From an uncultured Bacteroidales bacterium (lineage in GTDB: Bacteria; Bacteroidota; Bacteroidia; Bacteroidales; P3): 32,903 nt of DNA. Position numbers and translations under genes: made by a program. Positions 8,050 through 16,004 of the stretch are shown here, piece after piece. The stretch's first letter is position 1. Each line of letters begins with the position of its first letter. The stretch spans positions 1-32,903 of the forward strand of contig CALGGY010000075.1 of assembly GCA_937915785.1 (NCBI GenBank), given 5' to 3'. The notes under the pieces were generated by a model. That model was given only the letters and a program-made list of their open reading frames with translations, ran no database searches and had not been told where the DNA came from.

Positions 8050-8154
8050 GAGTTTGTAGTTTGCAGTTTGGAGTTTGGAGTTTGCAGTTTGTAGTTTGGG
8101 GTTTGCAGTTTGTAGTTTGTAGTTTGTAGTTTGTAGTTTGGAGTTTGTAGTTGG
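8050..8154. repeat. In-phase heptamer array (NAGTTTG), 15 units, inverted orientation
   Basis: Fifteen consecutive 7-bp units of the form T/G/C-AGTTTG (one is GGGTTTG, the last TAGTTGG) cover exactly 105 bp. It is the reverse complement of the AACT family seen at 1351-1490, so the two arrays flank the four-gene operon as inverted repeats. The rest of the 418-bp gap 7949-8366 holds the operon promoter, two loosely similar copies of a GC-richer phrase (near 8178-8202 and 8241-8264) and the next array; I see no gene. Confidence 0.95.
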
Positions 8155-8325
8155 GTGGTTGCTGGATTTTAGGTAGTGCTGCGCCACTGGCATAGCCGTA
8201 CAATAACGCATTGTGCATCATCCATTGTACATTTATTTGATCGCACCATTGGCACAGCCCTGCAAAAAAAATCCATTATGTCATAGAATGGGTGCCCGAA
8301 GGGTGGGGTGGTAAATCATTGTTTT

Positions 8326-8374
8326 CCATTGTCTATTTTCAACTTTCCATTGTCCATTTTCCACTTTCAATTGT
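8326..8374. repeat. Degenerate heptamer array, CCATTGT family, at the namZ stop codon
   Basis: Seven units in phase: CCATTGT, CTATTTT, CAACTTT, CCATTGT, CCATTTT, CCACTTT, CAATTGT. The stop codon of the muramidase gene (8367-8369) and its last codons lie in the final two units. Confidence 0.85.
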
Positions 8375-9554
8375 AAAGCAGGTATTTTTTCCGCATCTGT
8401 TTATATTCCGTCAGGGCGGGTTCCCACGACTTGCGTATTGCCGTTTCGCTCATTCCGGATTTTATCTGTTTCCGCAAATTGCGCGTGCCTGCCAGCTTTT
8501 CGAAAAAGTTGTTTTTCAGGAAAAACGTGTTTTTGTCGCTTTTCTGGTACATCGTGATAAGAAAGGACAGGTTGAGGCGTTTGTTTTTAATAATCTGTGC
8601 TCCAGCTTTTTGCAGGTCGTTGCCATAGCATGTCTTGCCGTTGTGCAGAGGGTTGTTGCTCACCCCTTTTATAGGTTTGGGCACGAATGAGAAACTCTTG
8701 TCGCTGTAGCTCGGGCATCCCACCACTTCGAAAGGCATGGTTGTGCCGCGTCCCACGCTGATGGTGGTGCCTTCGAAAAAGCACAGGCTGGGGTAGAGCA
8801 GTATGGCGTTGTCGGTTTGAAGGTTGGGCGAAGGCGCAATGGGCAGGTGGTAAAGGCTGTCGTGGGTGTAGTTGAGCATCGGTATCACCGTAAGCTGGCA
8901 TTGTGCGCCGTTTTTCAGCCATCGCTCGCCGTTTATCATGCGGGCGTACTCGCCAATGGTCATGCCGTGCACCACCGGCACCGGGTGCATGCCCACAAAC
9001 GAGCGCAGGGAGGTGTCGAGCACCGGGCCGTCCACGTAAAAGCCGTTGGGGTTGGGACGGTCGAGCACCAATAGCGGCACCCCGTTTTCGGCGCAGGCCT
9101 CCATCACATAGTGCAGGGTGGAGATATAGGTGTAGAACCGTGCCCCCACGTCCTGAATGTCGAACACCATTATGTCGATGTCGCGAAGCTGTTCCGGAAG
9201 GGGCTTTTTGTTGGCGCCGTACAGCGATACAATGGGTATCCCCGTAGCTCGGTCTATGCTGTTGCTAACACGCGCGCCGGCCTCAGCCTCGCCGCGGAAA
9301 CCGTGTTCGGGACAGAAAACGCGGCACACCTCTATGCCGCTCCGCAAAAGGGTGTCCAAAAGGTGCGTGCCACCCACCATCGACGATTGGTTGCCCACAA
9401 TCCCCACCTTCTTGTCCTTCAACAGGGGAATGTATGCTGTGGTGCGCTCCGCTCCAATTTCGGTTTTTTGTGCTTCGACATTGAAAAAACAGCCTGCAAA
9501 AAAAATGTATAAAAGCGTTGCCGTCAAAAAAGTGTTTTTGTTTAGAGATGCCAT
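8367..9554 (-). CDS. namZ: DUF1343 exo-beta-N-acetylmuramidase, NamZ-like
   Basis: The 395-residue product has the conserved blocks of the DUF1343 family (glycoside hydrolase NamZ type): VGIVGNQSS (50-58), PEHGFRGEAEAG (82-93), DIQDVGARFYTY (132-143), LDRPNPNG (164-171), VHGMTIGEYA (195-204) and SVGRGTTMPFE. Characterised members remove terminal N-acetylmuramic acid from the non-reducing end of peptidoglycan fragments, in the periplasm or on the cell surface, for cell-wall recycling. E83 in the EHGFRG block is a likely catalytic acid by analogy. The N-terminus is a signal peptide; the sequence FAGC at 19-22 could be a lipobox, so it may be a lipoprotein. Length is normal for the family. It is monocistronic with about 500 bp of non-coding DNA upstream. 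The stop codon lies inside a heptamer array. Confidence 0.92.
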   Translation of the reverse strand: MASLNKNTFLTATLLYIFFAGCFFNVEAQKTEIGAERTTAYIPLLKDKKVGIVGNQSSMVGGTHLLDTLLRSGIEVCRVFCPEHGFRGEAEAGARVSNSIDRATGIPIVSLYGANKKPLPEQLRDIDIMVFDIQDVGARFYTYISTLHYVMEACAENGVPLLVLDRPNPNGFYVDGPVLDTSLRSFVGMHPVPVVHGMTIGEYARMINGERWLKNGAQCQLTVIPMLNYTHDSLYHLPIAPSPNLQTDNAILLYPSLCFFEGTTISVGRGTTMPFEVVGCPSYSDKSFSFVPKPIKGVSNNPLHNGKTCYGNDLQKAGAQIIKNKRLNLSFLITMYQKSDKNTFFLKNNFFEKLAGTRNLRKQIKSGMSETAIRKSWEPALTEYKQMRKKYLLYN

Positions 9555-9602
9555 AATGTGCCGATTTCAAGGTGTTTACGGTGTTGTTAGTTGTTTTAAT
9601 AA

Positions 9603-9634
9603 CAATAATAACGTAAAAATATTGTAAGAACAAG
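9603..9634 (-). promoter_or_regulatory. Possible weak namZ promoter
   Basis: On the minus strand, CTTG (9631-9634), a 20-bp spacer and TATTATTG (9603-9610) each differ by one base from the Bacteroidota consensus. The predicted start is about 40 bases before the namZ ATG. Confidence 0.3.
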
Positions 9635-9992
9635 AAAATATGTGTAACTGTGCAACGCTTTTGTAAAGCCCAAAAAAAACAGAAAAGGTTTGAACAACTT
9701 GCCAAAAATTGAATAGACGGCACAGACATTAAGACACTAAAGCCCCGCAAAACTTGTTGTGTGGCTTTAATGTTTTTAGAGCGGCGCACATTATATGAAG
9801 TTTGCCAAAGTGTAGGCACAATTTGTTTTGGTGCCCGATATTGTTTCCAATGTTTTTTTGTCCCCCAAGAAATGTTTTTTTTTCTGTTTTGCGGTATTGT
9901 TAAAGTGTTGAAAAATAAATAGATATTTTTTATTGTTGCCAAATGGTGGTAAAAAAAACTGAAAAAAAATGAAATAATTGAAAAAAATATTG
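9635..9992. other. Gene-free AT-rich stretch between divergent genes
   Basis: No convincing frame on either strand. A possible hairpin pairs AAAGCC with GGCTTT around 9740-9770 but lacks a clear T-run. The phrase TAACTGTGCAACG near 9647 closely resembles TAACTTTGCAACG at the lipoprotein promoter (9993) and may be a decayed promoter copy. Confidence 0.5.
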
Positions 9993-10000
9993 TAACTTTG
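9993..10000 (+). promoter_or_regulatory. -7 promoter element for the Asn/Gly-repeat lipoprotein
   Basis: TAACTTTG matches TAnnTTTG exactly and lies in an AT-rich tract 58 bases before the ATG. No TTTG at the right distance; the -33 half is not recognisable. Confidence 0.6.
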
Positions 10001-10057
10001 CAACGTTTTTCTGAAGAAACGAAATAAATAATTTATAAACAAAAACACTCAAAAAAA

Positions 10058-10786
10058 ATGAAAAAGTATTTTAGATTTTTCGGAATTGCTTTATTAGCAA
10101 CAACCCTGTGCGTAAGCATGGCTTCGTGCGGCGACGACGACAACAACGATGACTCCACCGAACAAAACGGCGGCAATGGTGGTAATGGTGGCAATGGTGG
10201 TAATGGTGGTGACGGCGGCAACACCCAAACATCTTTGACTTACACATTCGACGGATCTACATGGTCGCCCGAAGCATCAGGCTACCGCTATGCATACTAT
10301 GTGGATGGTGAAAATCCTTTTATAGCTTTTCAGACATTCAGCAAAATAGAGGGTACATCCGGCTATTTTCCTGCTGTACAAGTTCGTATTTTTGCAGAAG
10401 ATGGCGAACAGCAGTATAACTTGAACCAGTTCTACTGCAACTATGCAACAAATAATATTTATGAGAATGCTCTATATACAGTTAACCAAAATGATCCAAC
10501 CGACACCACATTCTATACAGTGTACGACTACACTTATGCTCCTTCGGTTCAAGGCACTTTGGTTGTAAGTGGCATGAACTACAACAGCTCCAACATGAAA
10601 GTTACTTTCAATGCAGACATAGACATGATTGATGTGATGGAACACTACGCAAATGGCAATACTATTCAGAAAACCCTCAATGTTGTTGCCAACAACGTGC
10701 AGCTTTCCGCACCTTCTGCCAAAGCTATGAAAACAAACGGTTGGGAAAAAATGGCAGCCATGCCTGCAAAGTCCCTGCTTAAATAA
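10058..10786 (+). CDS. Probable surface lipoprotein with Asn-Gly-Gly repeat linker
   Basis: The 242-residue product has a lipoprotein signal peptide with lipidation at C24 (SMASC). The next residues GDDDNNDD are the acidic tract that acts as a surface export signal in Bacteroidota lipoproteins, so a surface location is likely. Residues 37-54 are six copies of Asn/Asp-Gly-Gly, a flexible linker. The remainder (about 58-242) looks like a beta-rich domain (LTYTFDGSTWSP, VQVRIFAEDGEQQYNLNQF, VTFNADIDMIDVME) that I cannot assign to a family. The gene has its own -7 element and a strong terminator, so it is expressed alone. The start is set by the signal peptide; the region upstream has stops and the promoter. 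Confidence 0.85.
   Translation: MKKYFRFFGIALLATTLCVSMASCGDDDNNDDSTEQNGGNGGNGGNGGNGGDGGNTQTSLTYTFDGSTWSPEASGYRYAYYVDGENPFIAFQTFSKIEGTSGYFPAVQVRIFAEDGEQQYNLNQFYCNYATNNIYENALYTVNQNDPTDTTFYTVYDYTYAPSVQGTLVVSGMNYNSSNMKVTFNADIDMIDVMEHYANGNTIQKTLNVVANNVQLSAPSAKAMKTNGWEKMAAMPAKSLLK
10166..10219 (+). repeat. Six 9-bp coding repeats (Asn-Gly-Gly)
   Basis: Six units of AAT/AAC/GAC-GGT/GGC-GGT/GGC in frame. Changes in copy number would lengthen or shorten the linker of the lipoprotein without breaking the frame. Confidence 0.9.
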
Positions 10787-10812
10787 ATTGGACATTCCAT
10801 GGTTTTATAAAA

Positions 10813-10844
10813 AAAACTCCCCTTTTGCAAGGGGAGTTTTTTTT
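10813..10844 (+). terminator. Intrinsic terminator after the Asn/Gly-repeat lipoprotein
   Basis: Perfect 10-bp stem AAAACTCCCC (10813-10822) with GGGGAGTTTT (10831-10840), loop TTTTGCAA, then T. It ends 21 bases before the next ATG, so the next gene is read either through it or from an unrecognised promoter. Confidence 0.9.
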
Positions 10845-10865
10845 GCCAAAACGCATGATAGATTT

Positions 10866-11339
10866 ATGAAAGTACTAAAAGTTTTATCGAGCATTGTAGC
10901 AATAGCACTTCTTTTTTCCTGCAGCAGCCAAAAACGCGAGGTGGAACGCATAGCACAGGCCTACCTCGACGCCGAGACCAACTTCCGCATCAGCGAGGCG
11001 CGCCCCTATGTTAGCGAGGATTTCATGCCTATGCTCAACCAGATAGAAACCTTTGTGCTGCCCAACATCTCCGACACGGTCCTCAATACCCTTGTGCCAA
11101 ACAAGGTGAATATAAAAAACACCGAGCTTTTCGGCGATACAGCCATTGTTAGCTTCCACTCTTCCAATCCCTCGCAGGAAACCGATGCGCAGGTTATGCT
11201 TGTGCGTTTCGACACAACGTGGCTTGTGGTGCAGCAAGGCAGCAAGGTGCGCCGCGGACCATTGCCCGATCCAGTGATGCCCCAACCTCAACCCCAACCC
11301 CAGCCAGAGAAAATTGTTGTCGACTCGGTGCAAAAGTAA
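10866..11339 (+). CDS. Small lipoprotein, possibly NTF2-like
   Basis: I place the start at 10866, not at the in-frame ATG at 10788: only the later start gives a lipoprotein signal peptide (MKVLKVLSS, hydrophobic core, lipobox LFSC with C19), and the earlier one would translate the terminator of the previous gene. The mature part is about 138 residues. An N-terminal helix (REVERIAQAYLDAETN), then SEARPYVSEDFM and later strands (TELFGDTAIVSFHSS, DAQVMLVRFDTTWLVVQQG) look like the small cone-shaped fold of NTF2-like/DUF4878-type lipoproteins; this is a resemblance, not a firm assignment. The C-terminus is a Pro-Gln repeat (PQPQPQPQPE). Function unknown. Confidence 0.75.
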   Translation: MKVLKVLSSIVAIALLFSCSSQKREVERIAQAYLDAETNFRISEARPYVSEDFMPMLNQIETFVLPNISDTVLNTLVPNKVNIKNTELFGDTAIVSFHSSNPSQETDAQVMLVRFDTTWLVVQQGSKVRRGPLPDPVMPQPQPQPQPEKIVVDSVQK

Positions 11340-11382
11340 TAAACACCGCATTATTGAAAAATAATTGTGCCACAACCAACAG

Positions 11383-11422
11383 CGTTCAAGGTTTTTTGCT
11401 AACTTTGAACGTTGTTTTTTTT
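11383..11422 (+). terminator. Intrinsic terminator between lipoprotein and envC
   Basis: Nine-bp stem CGTTCAAGG (11383-11391) with CTTTGAACG (11403-11411), one G-T pair, an 11-base loop and eight T (11415-11422). Its 3' arm overlaps a -7 promoter motif. Confidence 0.65.
11400..11407 (+). promoter_or_regulatory. -7 element for the envC-like gene, inside a terminator hairpin
   Basis: TAACTTTG matches TAnnTTTG exactly, 33 bases before the ATG at 11440. No TTTG is found 19-21 bp upstream. Confidence 0.45.
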
Positions 11423-11439
11423 ACATATATTTTAAAGCA

Positions 11440-12714
11440 ATGAGCTGTAAATCACGCAACTGTGCGATAATTCTGTCTTTTTTGCTGTCGTTTGTGGCAG
11501 CAACGGGCTCACTATGTGCCCAAAACCGCTCCTCTTTGGAGAAAGAAAAAGCAAAAATAGAGAAGGAAATCAAAAAACTGAACAAGGACCTTTCGTCGGT
11601 GCGTGCCGACAAAAAACTCACCACCAAGCAGCTCAACGCCCTCAACAAGAAAATAAAAGAGCGCGAAAAGCTGATACGTAACATCAACTCGCAGTTGGGC
11701 ATCATCAACCGCGAATTGTCGCAAACGCAGGACTCCATACGTCTGCTCGGCCGCCAGATAGACAGCATGAAAGCGGAGTACGCCAAAATAATACGCGCCC
11801 TGTACCGCGAACGCATATACCTAACCCGCCTCAACCTGATGTTCGACTCCAAGGACTTCAACAGCCGCTACCTGCACCGCAAATATTTCCGTGAATACAG
11901 CAATTACCGCAAATATCAGGCCGGATTGATAAACGACCGTCAGACGCAGCTCAACACCGTGTCGCAGTCGCTTGAGCAACGACGCAGCGAACAGGCCGAC
12001 TACCTTGCGCAAGAGCAGGCCAACCGCAAGCAGCTGAACAGTGAGAAAAAACAGAAAGAGCAGTCGATACAAGGCTACGACAAAAAAGCCAAGGACCTGC
12101 AGGCCCAGTTGAAACAGAAAGAAAAACAGGCCCGCCAGCTACAGCAACAGATACAGAAAATTATAAACGAGGAAATCCGCAAAGCGCAGGAGGCCAAGAA
12201 ACGTCAGCAGGCCGCCAATGCCAAGAAAGGCGGCTCCGGAACGACTGGCACCACAACAACAACCACAAAAACCAGCACACTGGCCCTCACTCCCCAGGAG
12301 GAGGCCCTTTCGAAAGATTTCCAAAGCAACAAAGGCCGTCTGCCGTGGCCTGTGGAAAAAGCCACCGTGCTGCGCGAGTACGGCACATACACACACCCAT
12401 CGGGCGGCAAGGTGATGAACAACGGTCTGGAGATACTTACCTCCGCCGGAGCCAGCGTGCGCAGCGTGTTCCAAGGCGAAGTGACACGCGTTTTCACCGG
12501 CCCCAACCAGCAAAAAGTGGTTATGGTGCGCCATGGCGACTACATCACCGTTTACACCGACTTGGAAAACGTGGCAGTGAAGGAAGGCTCCAAAGTGTCC
12601 ACCAAACAGCGGCTGGGAACCGTGCACACCAACGACGAAAACAAGGCCGAATTCAATTTCCAGATTTGGAAAGTGAGCGAATGCCAGAACCCCCGCAGCT
12701 GGTTAGCCAAATAA
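11440..12714 (+). CDS. EnvC-like murein hydrolase activator (coiled coil plus degenerate LytM domain)
   Basis: I start the gene at 11440, which gives a signal peptide (cut near GSLCAQN, residue 28); the earlier in-frame ATG at 11365 would translate a terminator hairpin. The 424-residue protein has a long charged coiled coil (about 30-265: KEKAKIEKEIKKLNKDL and similar), a Gly/Thr-rich linker (TTGTTTTTTKTST) and a C-terminal LytM/M23 domain (about 300-424). The zinc ligands of active M23 peptidases are missing: the usual H-x-G-x-D block reads NNGLEI and the usual H-x-H block reads FNFQIW. That is the state of EnvC-type activators, which do not cut peptidoglycan themselves but switch on amidases at the division site. 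It lies nine bases before the ABC-F gene and is probably co-transcribed with it. Confidence 0.88.
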   Translation: MSCKSRNCAIILSFLLSFVAATGSLCAQNRSSLEKEKAKIEKEIKKLNKDLSSVRADKKLTTKQLNALNKKIKEREKLIRNINSQLGIINRELSQTQDSIRLLGRQIDSMKAEYAKIIRALYRERIYLTRLNLMFDSKDFNSRYLHRKYFREYSNYRKYQAGLINDRQTQLNTVSQSLEQRRSEQADYLAQEQANRKQLNSEKKQKEQSIQGYDKKAKDLQAQLKQKEKQARQLQQQIQKIINEEIRKAQEAKKRQQAANAKKGGSGTTGTTTTTTKTSTLALTPQEEALSKDFQSNKGRLPWPVEKATVLREYGTYTHPSGGKVMNNGLEILTSAGASVRSVFQGEVTRVFTGPNQQKVVMVRHGDYITVYTDLENVAVKEGSKVSTKQRLGTVHTNDENKAEFNFQIWKVSECQNPRSWLAK

Positions 12715-12723
12715 TTCATTGCC

Positions 12724-14613
12724 ATGGCCGACGCACTGCTTACTGTAGAACACCTCTCCAAATCGTATGGCGAGAAAATTCTGTTCCACGACATGTCCTT
12801 TGGCATCAACCAAGGGCAGAAAACCGCGCTCATTGCCCGCAACGGCACAGGCAAATCCACATTGCTAAGCATTCTCACCGGCCGGCAAATTCCCGACGAG
12901 GGCAAAATCACCTTTCGCAACAACATGCGTGTGGCATACCTGCCGCAAAATCCGCAAATGCCATCCGACCAGCTCCTTAGCGACTATATCTTTGCCTCCG
13001 AAAATAAATATGTGAAAACCGTAAGTGCCTACGAAAAAGCACTTTACGACATTGAACGGGAACCCACCAAGCAACACGAAACAGCCTTGCAAAATGCCAT
13101 GAACCAGATGGATGCGGCGCAGGCGTGGGACTACGAAAACCGTATCAAAGAAATACTTTTCCGTTTGGATATCAAAGAGTTGGACAAGCCGTTGGGACAC
13201 TTCTCGGGCGGCGAGCGGAAAAAAATAGCCCTAAGCAAGGTGCTGATAGACGACACCGACATGCTGATTCTCGATGAGCCAACCAACCACTTGGACATCA
13301 GTATGATAGAGTGGCTTGAGGGATTTCTTGCCAAACAGAACCTAAGCATACTGATGGTTACCCACGACCGCTATTTCCTCGACCACGTTTGCGGCGACAT
13401 AATAGAACTGGAAAACGGTGCAATATACCACTACAAAGGCAATTACAACTATTATGTAACCAAAAAGGAAGAGCGTGTGGCCAACGAAAAAGCCGAGGTG
13501 GAAAAGGCCAAAAACCTCTACCGCACCGAGCTTGACTGGATGCGGCGTATGCCACAGGCCCGCGGCACCAAGTCGCGCGCACGTATCGACGCTTTCTACG
13601 AGCTGGAGGAGAAAGCCCACCGCCGTTTCAACGAACGAAAAGCCGAACTGTCGGTGAAAACCGAGCGCATAGGCGGTAAGATACTGGAAATGTACAACGT
13701 AACCAAGTCGATTGGCGGTCGATCTCTGGTCAACGATTTCAGCTACGTGTGCAAGAAAGGCGACAAAATTGGTGTTGTTGGACCCAACGGCGCCGGAAAA
13801 ACCACGTTTCTGAACATGATTGCCGGACAGCTGCGTCCCGACAGCGGACGCATCATCACCGGACAGACCATTCAGTTTGGATACTACACCCAAAACGGCC
13901 TTGAGGAAAAAGGCGACCGCCGCTGTATAGAGATTATTCGTGACGTGGCCGAGGTGATAAAGCTGCGGGACGGCAAAGAACTGACAGCCACGCAGTTCCT
14001 TCGACATTTCGGGTTCGACGACACCACGCAGTACAACTACTACAGCAACCTCAGCGGCGGCGAGCGCCGCAGGCTTTACCTGCTCAAAGTGCTGATTGCC
14101 AACCCCAATTTCCTTATCCTCGACGAGCCTACCAACGACCTCGACATCTACACCCTCGAAATTCTGGAACGTTTCCTGCTCTCCTATCAGGGATGCCTGA
14201 TTATCGTTTCGCACGACCGCAGTTTTATGGACAACCTTGTGGATCACCTTTTTGTGTTCGAGGGAGACGGGCGTGTGCGCGACTTTCCGGGCAACTACAC
14301 GCAATATCTGCAGAAACGCAACGCTGAACAACGCTCCGAACAGCAGCAGAGAAAAGCCGAAAAACCACAGTACGAACGCAAAAAAAACACCACAAAACCC
14401 ACCTACAAGCAACAGCAGGAGTACAAAGCCCTCACCGAAGAACTGCAACGCCTCGAAGCCGAGAAAAAGGACTTGGAGCAGAAACTCTCCGACGGCAGCG
14501 GCGCCGCAGTGGACGACATCGCTCAGTGGTCGCAGCGGATAGGCGAGGTGATAGCTCATATCGACGAAAAAGAACTCCGCTGGCTGGAACTGGACGAGAT
14601 AATAGGCGGTTAG
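12724..14613 (+). CDS. uup: ABC-F family ATPase, Uup-like
   Basis: The 629-residue protein has two ATP-binding domains and no membrane segments. Domain 1: Walker A ARNGTGKST (38-46), signature FSGGERKK (160-167), Walker B LILDEPTNHLD (181-191) and switch THD (213-215). Domain 2: GPNGAGKTT (353-361), LSGGERRR (443-450), LILDEPTNDLD (464-474) and SHD (496-498). The linker between them contains the Uup-type stretch DWMRRMPQARGTKSRAR (271-287), and the C-terminus is a Lys/Glu-rich coiled coil (about 560-629), as in Uup, which binds branched DNA and ribosomes. ABC-F proteins act on the ribosome or on DNA in the cytoplasm, not in transport. Length fits Uup. It follows envC by nine bases. Confidence 0.9.
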   Translation: MADALLTVEHLSKSYGEKILFHDMSFGINQGQKTALIARNGTGKSTLLSILTGRQIPDEGKITFRNNMRVAYLPQNPQMPSDQLLSDYIFASENKYVKTVSAYEKALYDIEREPTKQHETALQNAMNQMDAAQAWDYENRIKEILFRLDIKELDKPLGHFSGGERKKIALSKVLIDDTDMLILDEPTNHLDISMIEWLEGFLAKQNLSILMVTHDRYFLDHVCGDIIELENGAIYHYKGNYNYYVTKKEERVANEKAEVEKAKNLYRTELDWMRRMPQARGTKSRARIDAFYELEEKAHRRFNERKAELSVKTERIGGKILEMYNVTKSIGGRSLVNDFSYVCKKGDKIGVVGPNGAGKTTFLNMIAGQLRPDSGRIITGQTIQFGYYTQNGLEEKGDRRCIEIIRDVAEVIKLRDGKELTATQFLRHFGFDDTTQYNYYSNLSGGERRRLYLLKVLIANPNFLILDEPTNDLDIYTLEILERFLLSYQGCLIIVSHDRSFMDNLVDHLFVFEGDGRVRDFPGNYTQYLQKRNAEQRSEQQQRKAEKPQYERKKNTTKPTYKQQQEYKALTEELQRLEAEKKDLEQKLSDGSGAAVDDIAQWSQRIGEVIAHIDEKELRWLELDEIIGG

Positions 14614-14909
14614 CATTGGCTTTAGTGGTCTGCTGAAACAACTCACTTGAAGTTAGCGCTTTGCCGGATTGCTTGTCGGCAATAGCTACTCGGCACAGAA
14701 AGTGCTGGTCGGGTTTTGAAAAACATTTTTTTTTATTCTTTGATTTATCGCATTATTCCAAAACCACTAAATTCTGCGGGTGTCGTCCACAAAATTATAA
14801 TATTTTGCTGGTTTTGTCCGCAAAAATTAGTAAAATCGATAAACAATGGCAACAAATGTCGTGCCGCGGAGCACCGCATTGGGCAATTTGATTGGCAGCA
14901 GACCGGGCA
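14614..14909. other. Gene-free stretch between uup and ansA
   Basis: No credible coding frame. A six-bp hairpin TTGCCG/CGGCAA (near 14671-14692) lacks a T-run. No clear terminator for uup could be found. Confidence 0.5.
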
Positions 14910-14941
14910 TTTGATTTTCACAAAAAAAAATCGTATATTTG
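14910..14941 (+). promoter_or_regulatory. Promoter of the ansA-to-umuC operon
   Basis: TTTG (14910-14913), exactly 20 bp, then TATATTTG (14934-14941): a full match to the Bacteroidota consensus. The ATG follows 55 bases later. Confidence 0.85.
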
Positions 14942-14996
14942 CAGTTTGACTTGACCAAAAACTATACCAATAACTGCATAAAAAACAGGCATATAT

Positions 14997-16004
14997 ATGA
15001 ACAACGCCGTTTTGATGATATACACTGGCGGCACTATAGGCATGGTGCAGAACGAGCAGGGGGTGCTTCAGCCTTTCAAGCTCGACCGCATCAGCGATGC
15101 CATACCGCTGCTGAAAAATGTGCCATACCGCATCGACTCGTGTCAGCTGGAATCGATTATCGACTCGTCGGACATGTGCGTTCGGGTATGGAGTGAGATA
15201 GCTCAAATAATTGAAAACGAATACGATAAGTATGACGGTTTTGTGGTTTTGCATGGCACGGACACCATGGCCTATACAGCCTCGGCACTCAGTTTCATGC
15301 TCGAAAATTTGGGCAAACCCGTGGTTCTTACCGGCTCGCAGCTTCCTCTCGGGATGCTCCGCTCCGACGGACGTGGCAACATAGTGGGGGCGTTGGAGAT
15401 TGCCTCGCAACGGGTGAACATCCCTGAAGTGTCCATCTTTTTTGAGGACAAGCTCTATCGCGGCAACCGCAGTACCAAGATAAGCGCGCAGAATTTCGAC
15501 GCCTTCGCCTCGTTCAACTACCCGCCGCTTGCCACAGCAGGCATCGACATCAGCTACAACAAACACCTTGTTTTCTATCCAGAATGCGATGATTTTCAAG
15601 TACATAAGTCGCTCAACGAAAATGTGGCCATTCTTACCCTTTTTCCGGGAATCACATCCAAATTGGTCAATTCGATTTTGGAAACCCCTGATTTGGAAGG
15701 TGTTGTGATTTCCTCCTACGGTTCGGGCAACGCCCCCACCGAGGGCTGGTTTATCGACGCATTGCAGAAAGCCGCTGAACGGGGCATTATTCTTTACGAC
15801 GTAACACAGTGTAAATCTGGCACTGTGCGCATAGGGCAGTACGCCACCAGCTACGACCTTGGACGCATCGGCGTGGTTAGTGGCTACGACATCACCATAG
15901 AGGCCGCTATCACCAAACTGATGTACCTGCTTGGGCGCTATAGCGACAAGGAACAGGTGCGAAAGATGCTGAAACAGTCGCTGAGAGGAGAAATAACAGT
16001 ATGA
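14997..16004 (+). CDS. ansA: Type I (cytoplasmic) L-asparaginase
   Basis: The 335-residue enzyme carries both catalytic blocks of bacterial asparaginases: YTGGTIGM (9-16, nucleophile Thr in TGGTIG) and VLHGTDTMAYTA (83-94, second Thr with Asp88), plus the substrate-site phrase TGSQLPLGMLRSDGRGN (111-127) and YRGNRSTK (153-160) with the usual active-site Lys. It hydrolyses L-asparagine to aspartate and ammonia. No signal peptide, so it is cytoplasmic, which together with the length fits the AnsA (type I) group. It is the first gene of a six-gene operon behind a consensus promoter, and its stop codon overlaps the next start (ATGA). Confidence 0.95.
   Translation: MNNAVLMIYTGGTIGMVQNEQGVLQPFKLDRISDAIPLLKNVPYRIDSCQLESIIDSSDMCVRVWSEIAQIIENEYDKYDGFVVLHGTDTMAYTASALSFMLENLGKPVVLTGSQLPLGMLRSDGRGNIVGALEIASQRVNIPEVSIFFEDKLYRGNRSTKISAQNFDAFASFNYPPLATAGIDISYNKHLVFYPECDDFQVHKSLNENVAILTLFPGITSKLVNSILETPDLEGVVISSYGSGNAPTEGWFIDALQKAAERGIILYDVTQCKSGTVRIGQYATSYDLGRIGVVSGYDITIEAAITKLMYLLGRYSDKEQVRKMLKQSLRGEITV

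Noticed and set aside
10788..10865. Earlier start for the small lipoprotein
   Set aside because: It would translate the terminator of the previous gene and destroy the lipoprotein signal.
11365..11439. Earlier start for the EnvC-like protein
   Set aside because: It spans a hairpin with a T-run and the -7 element, and places extra residues before the signal peptide.
13342..14646. Minus-strand frame of 434 codons across the ABC-F gene
   Set aside because: The opposite strand carries a complete ABC-F protein with all motifs; this frame has none.
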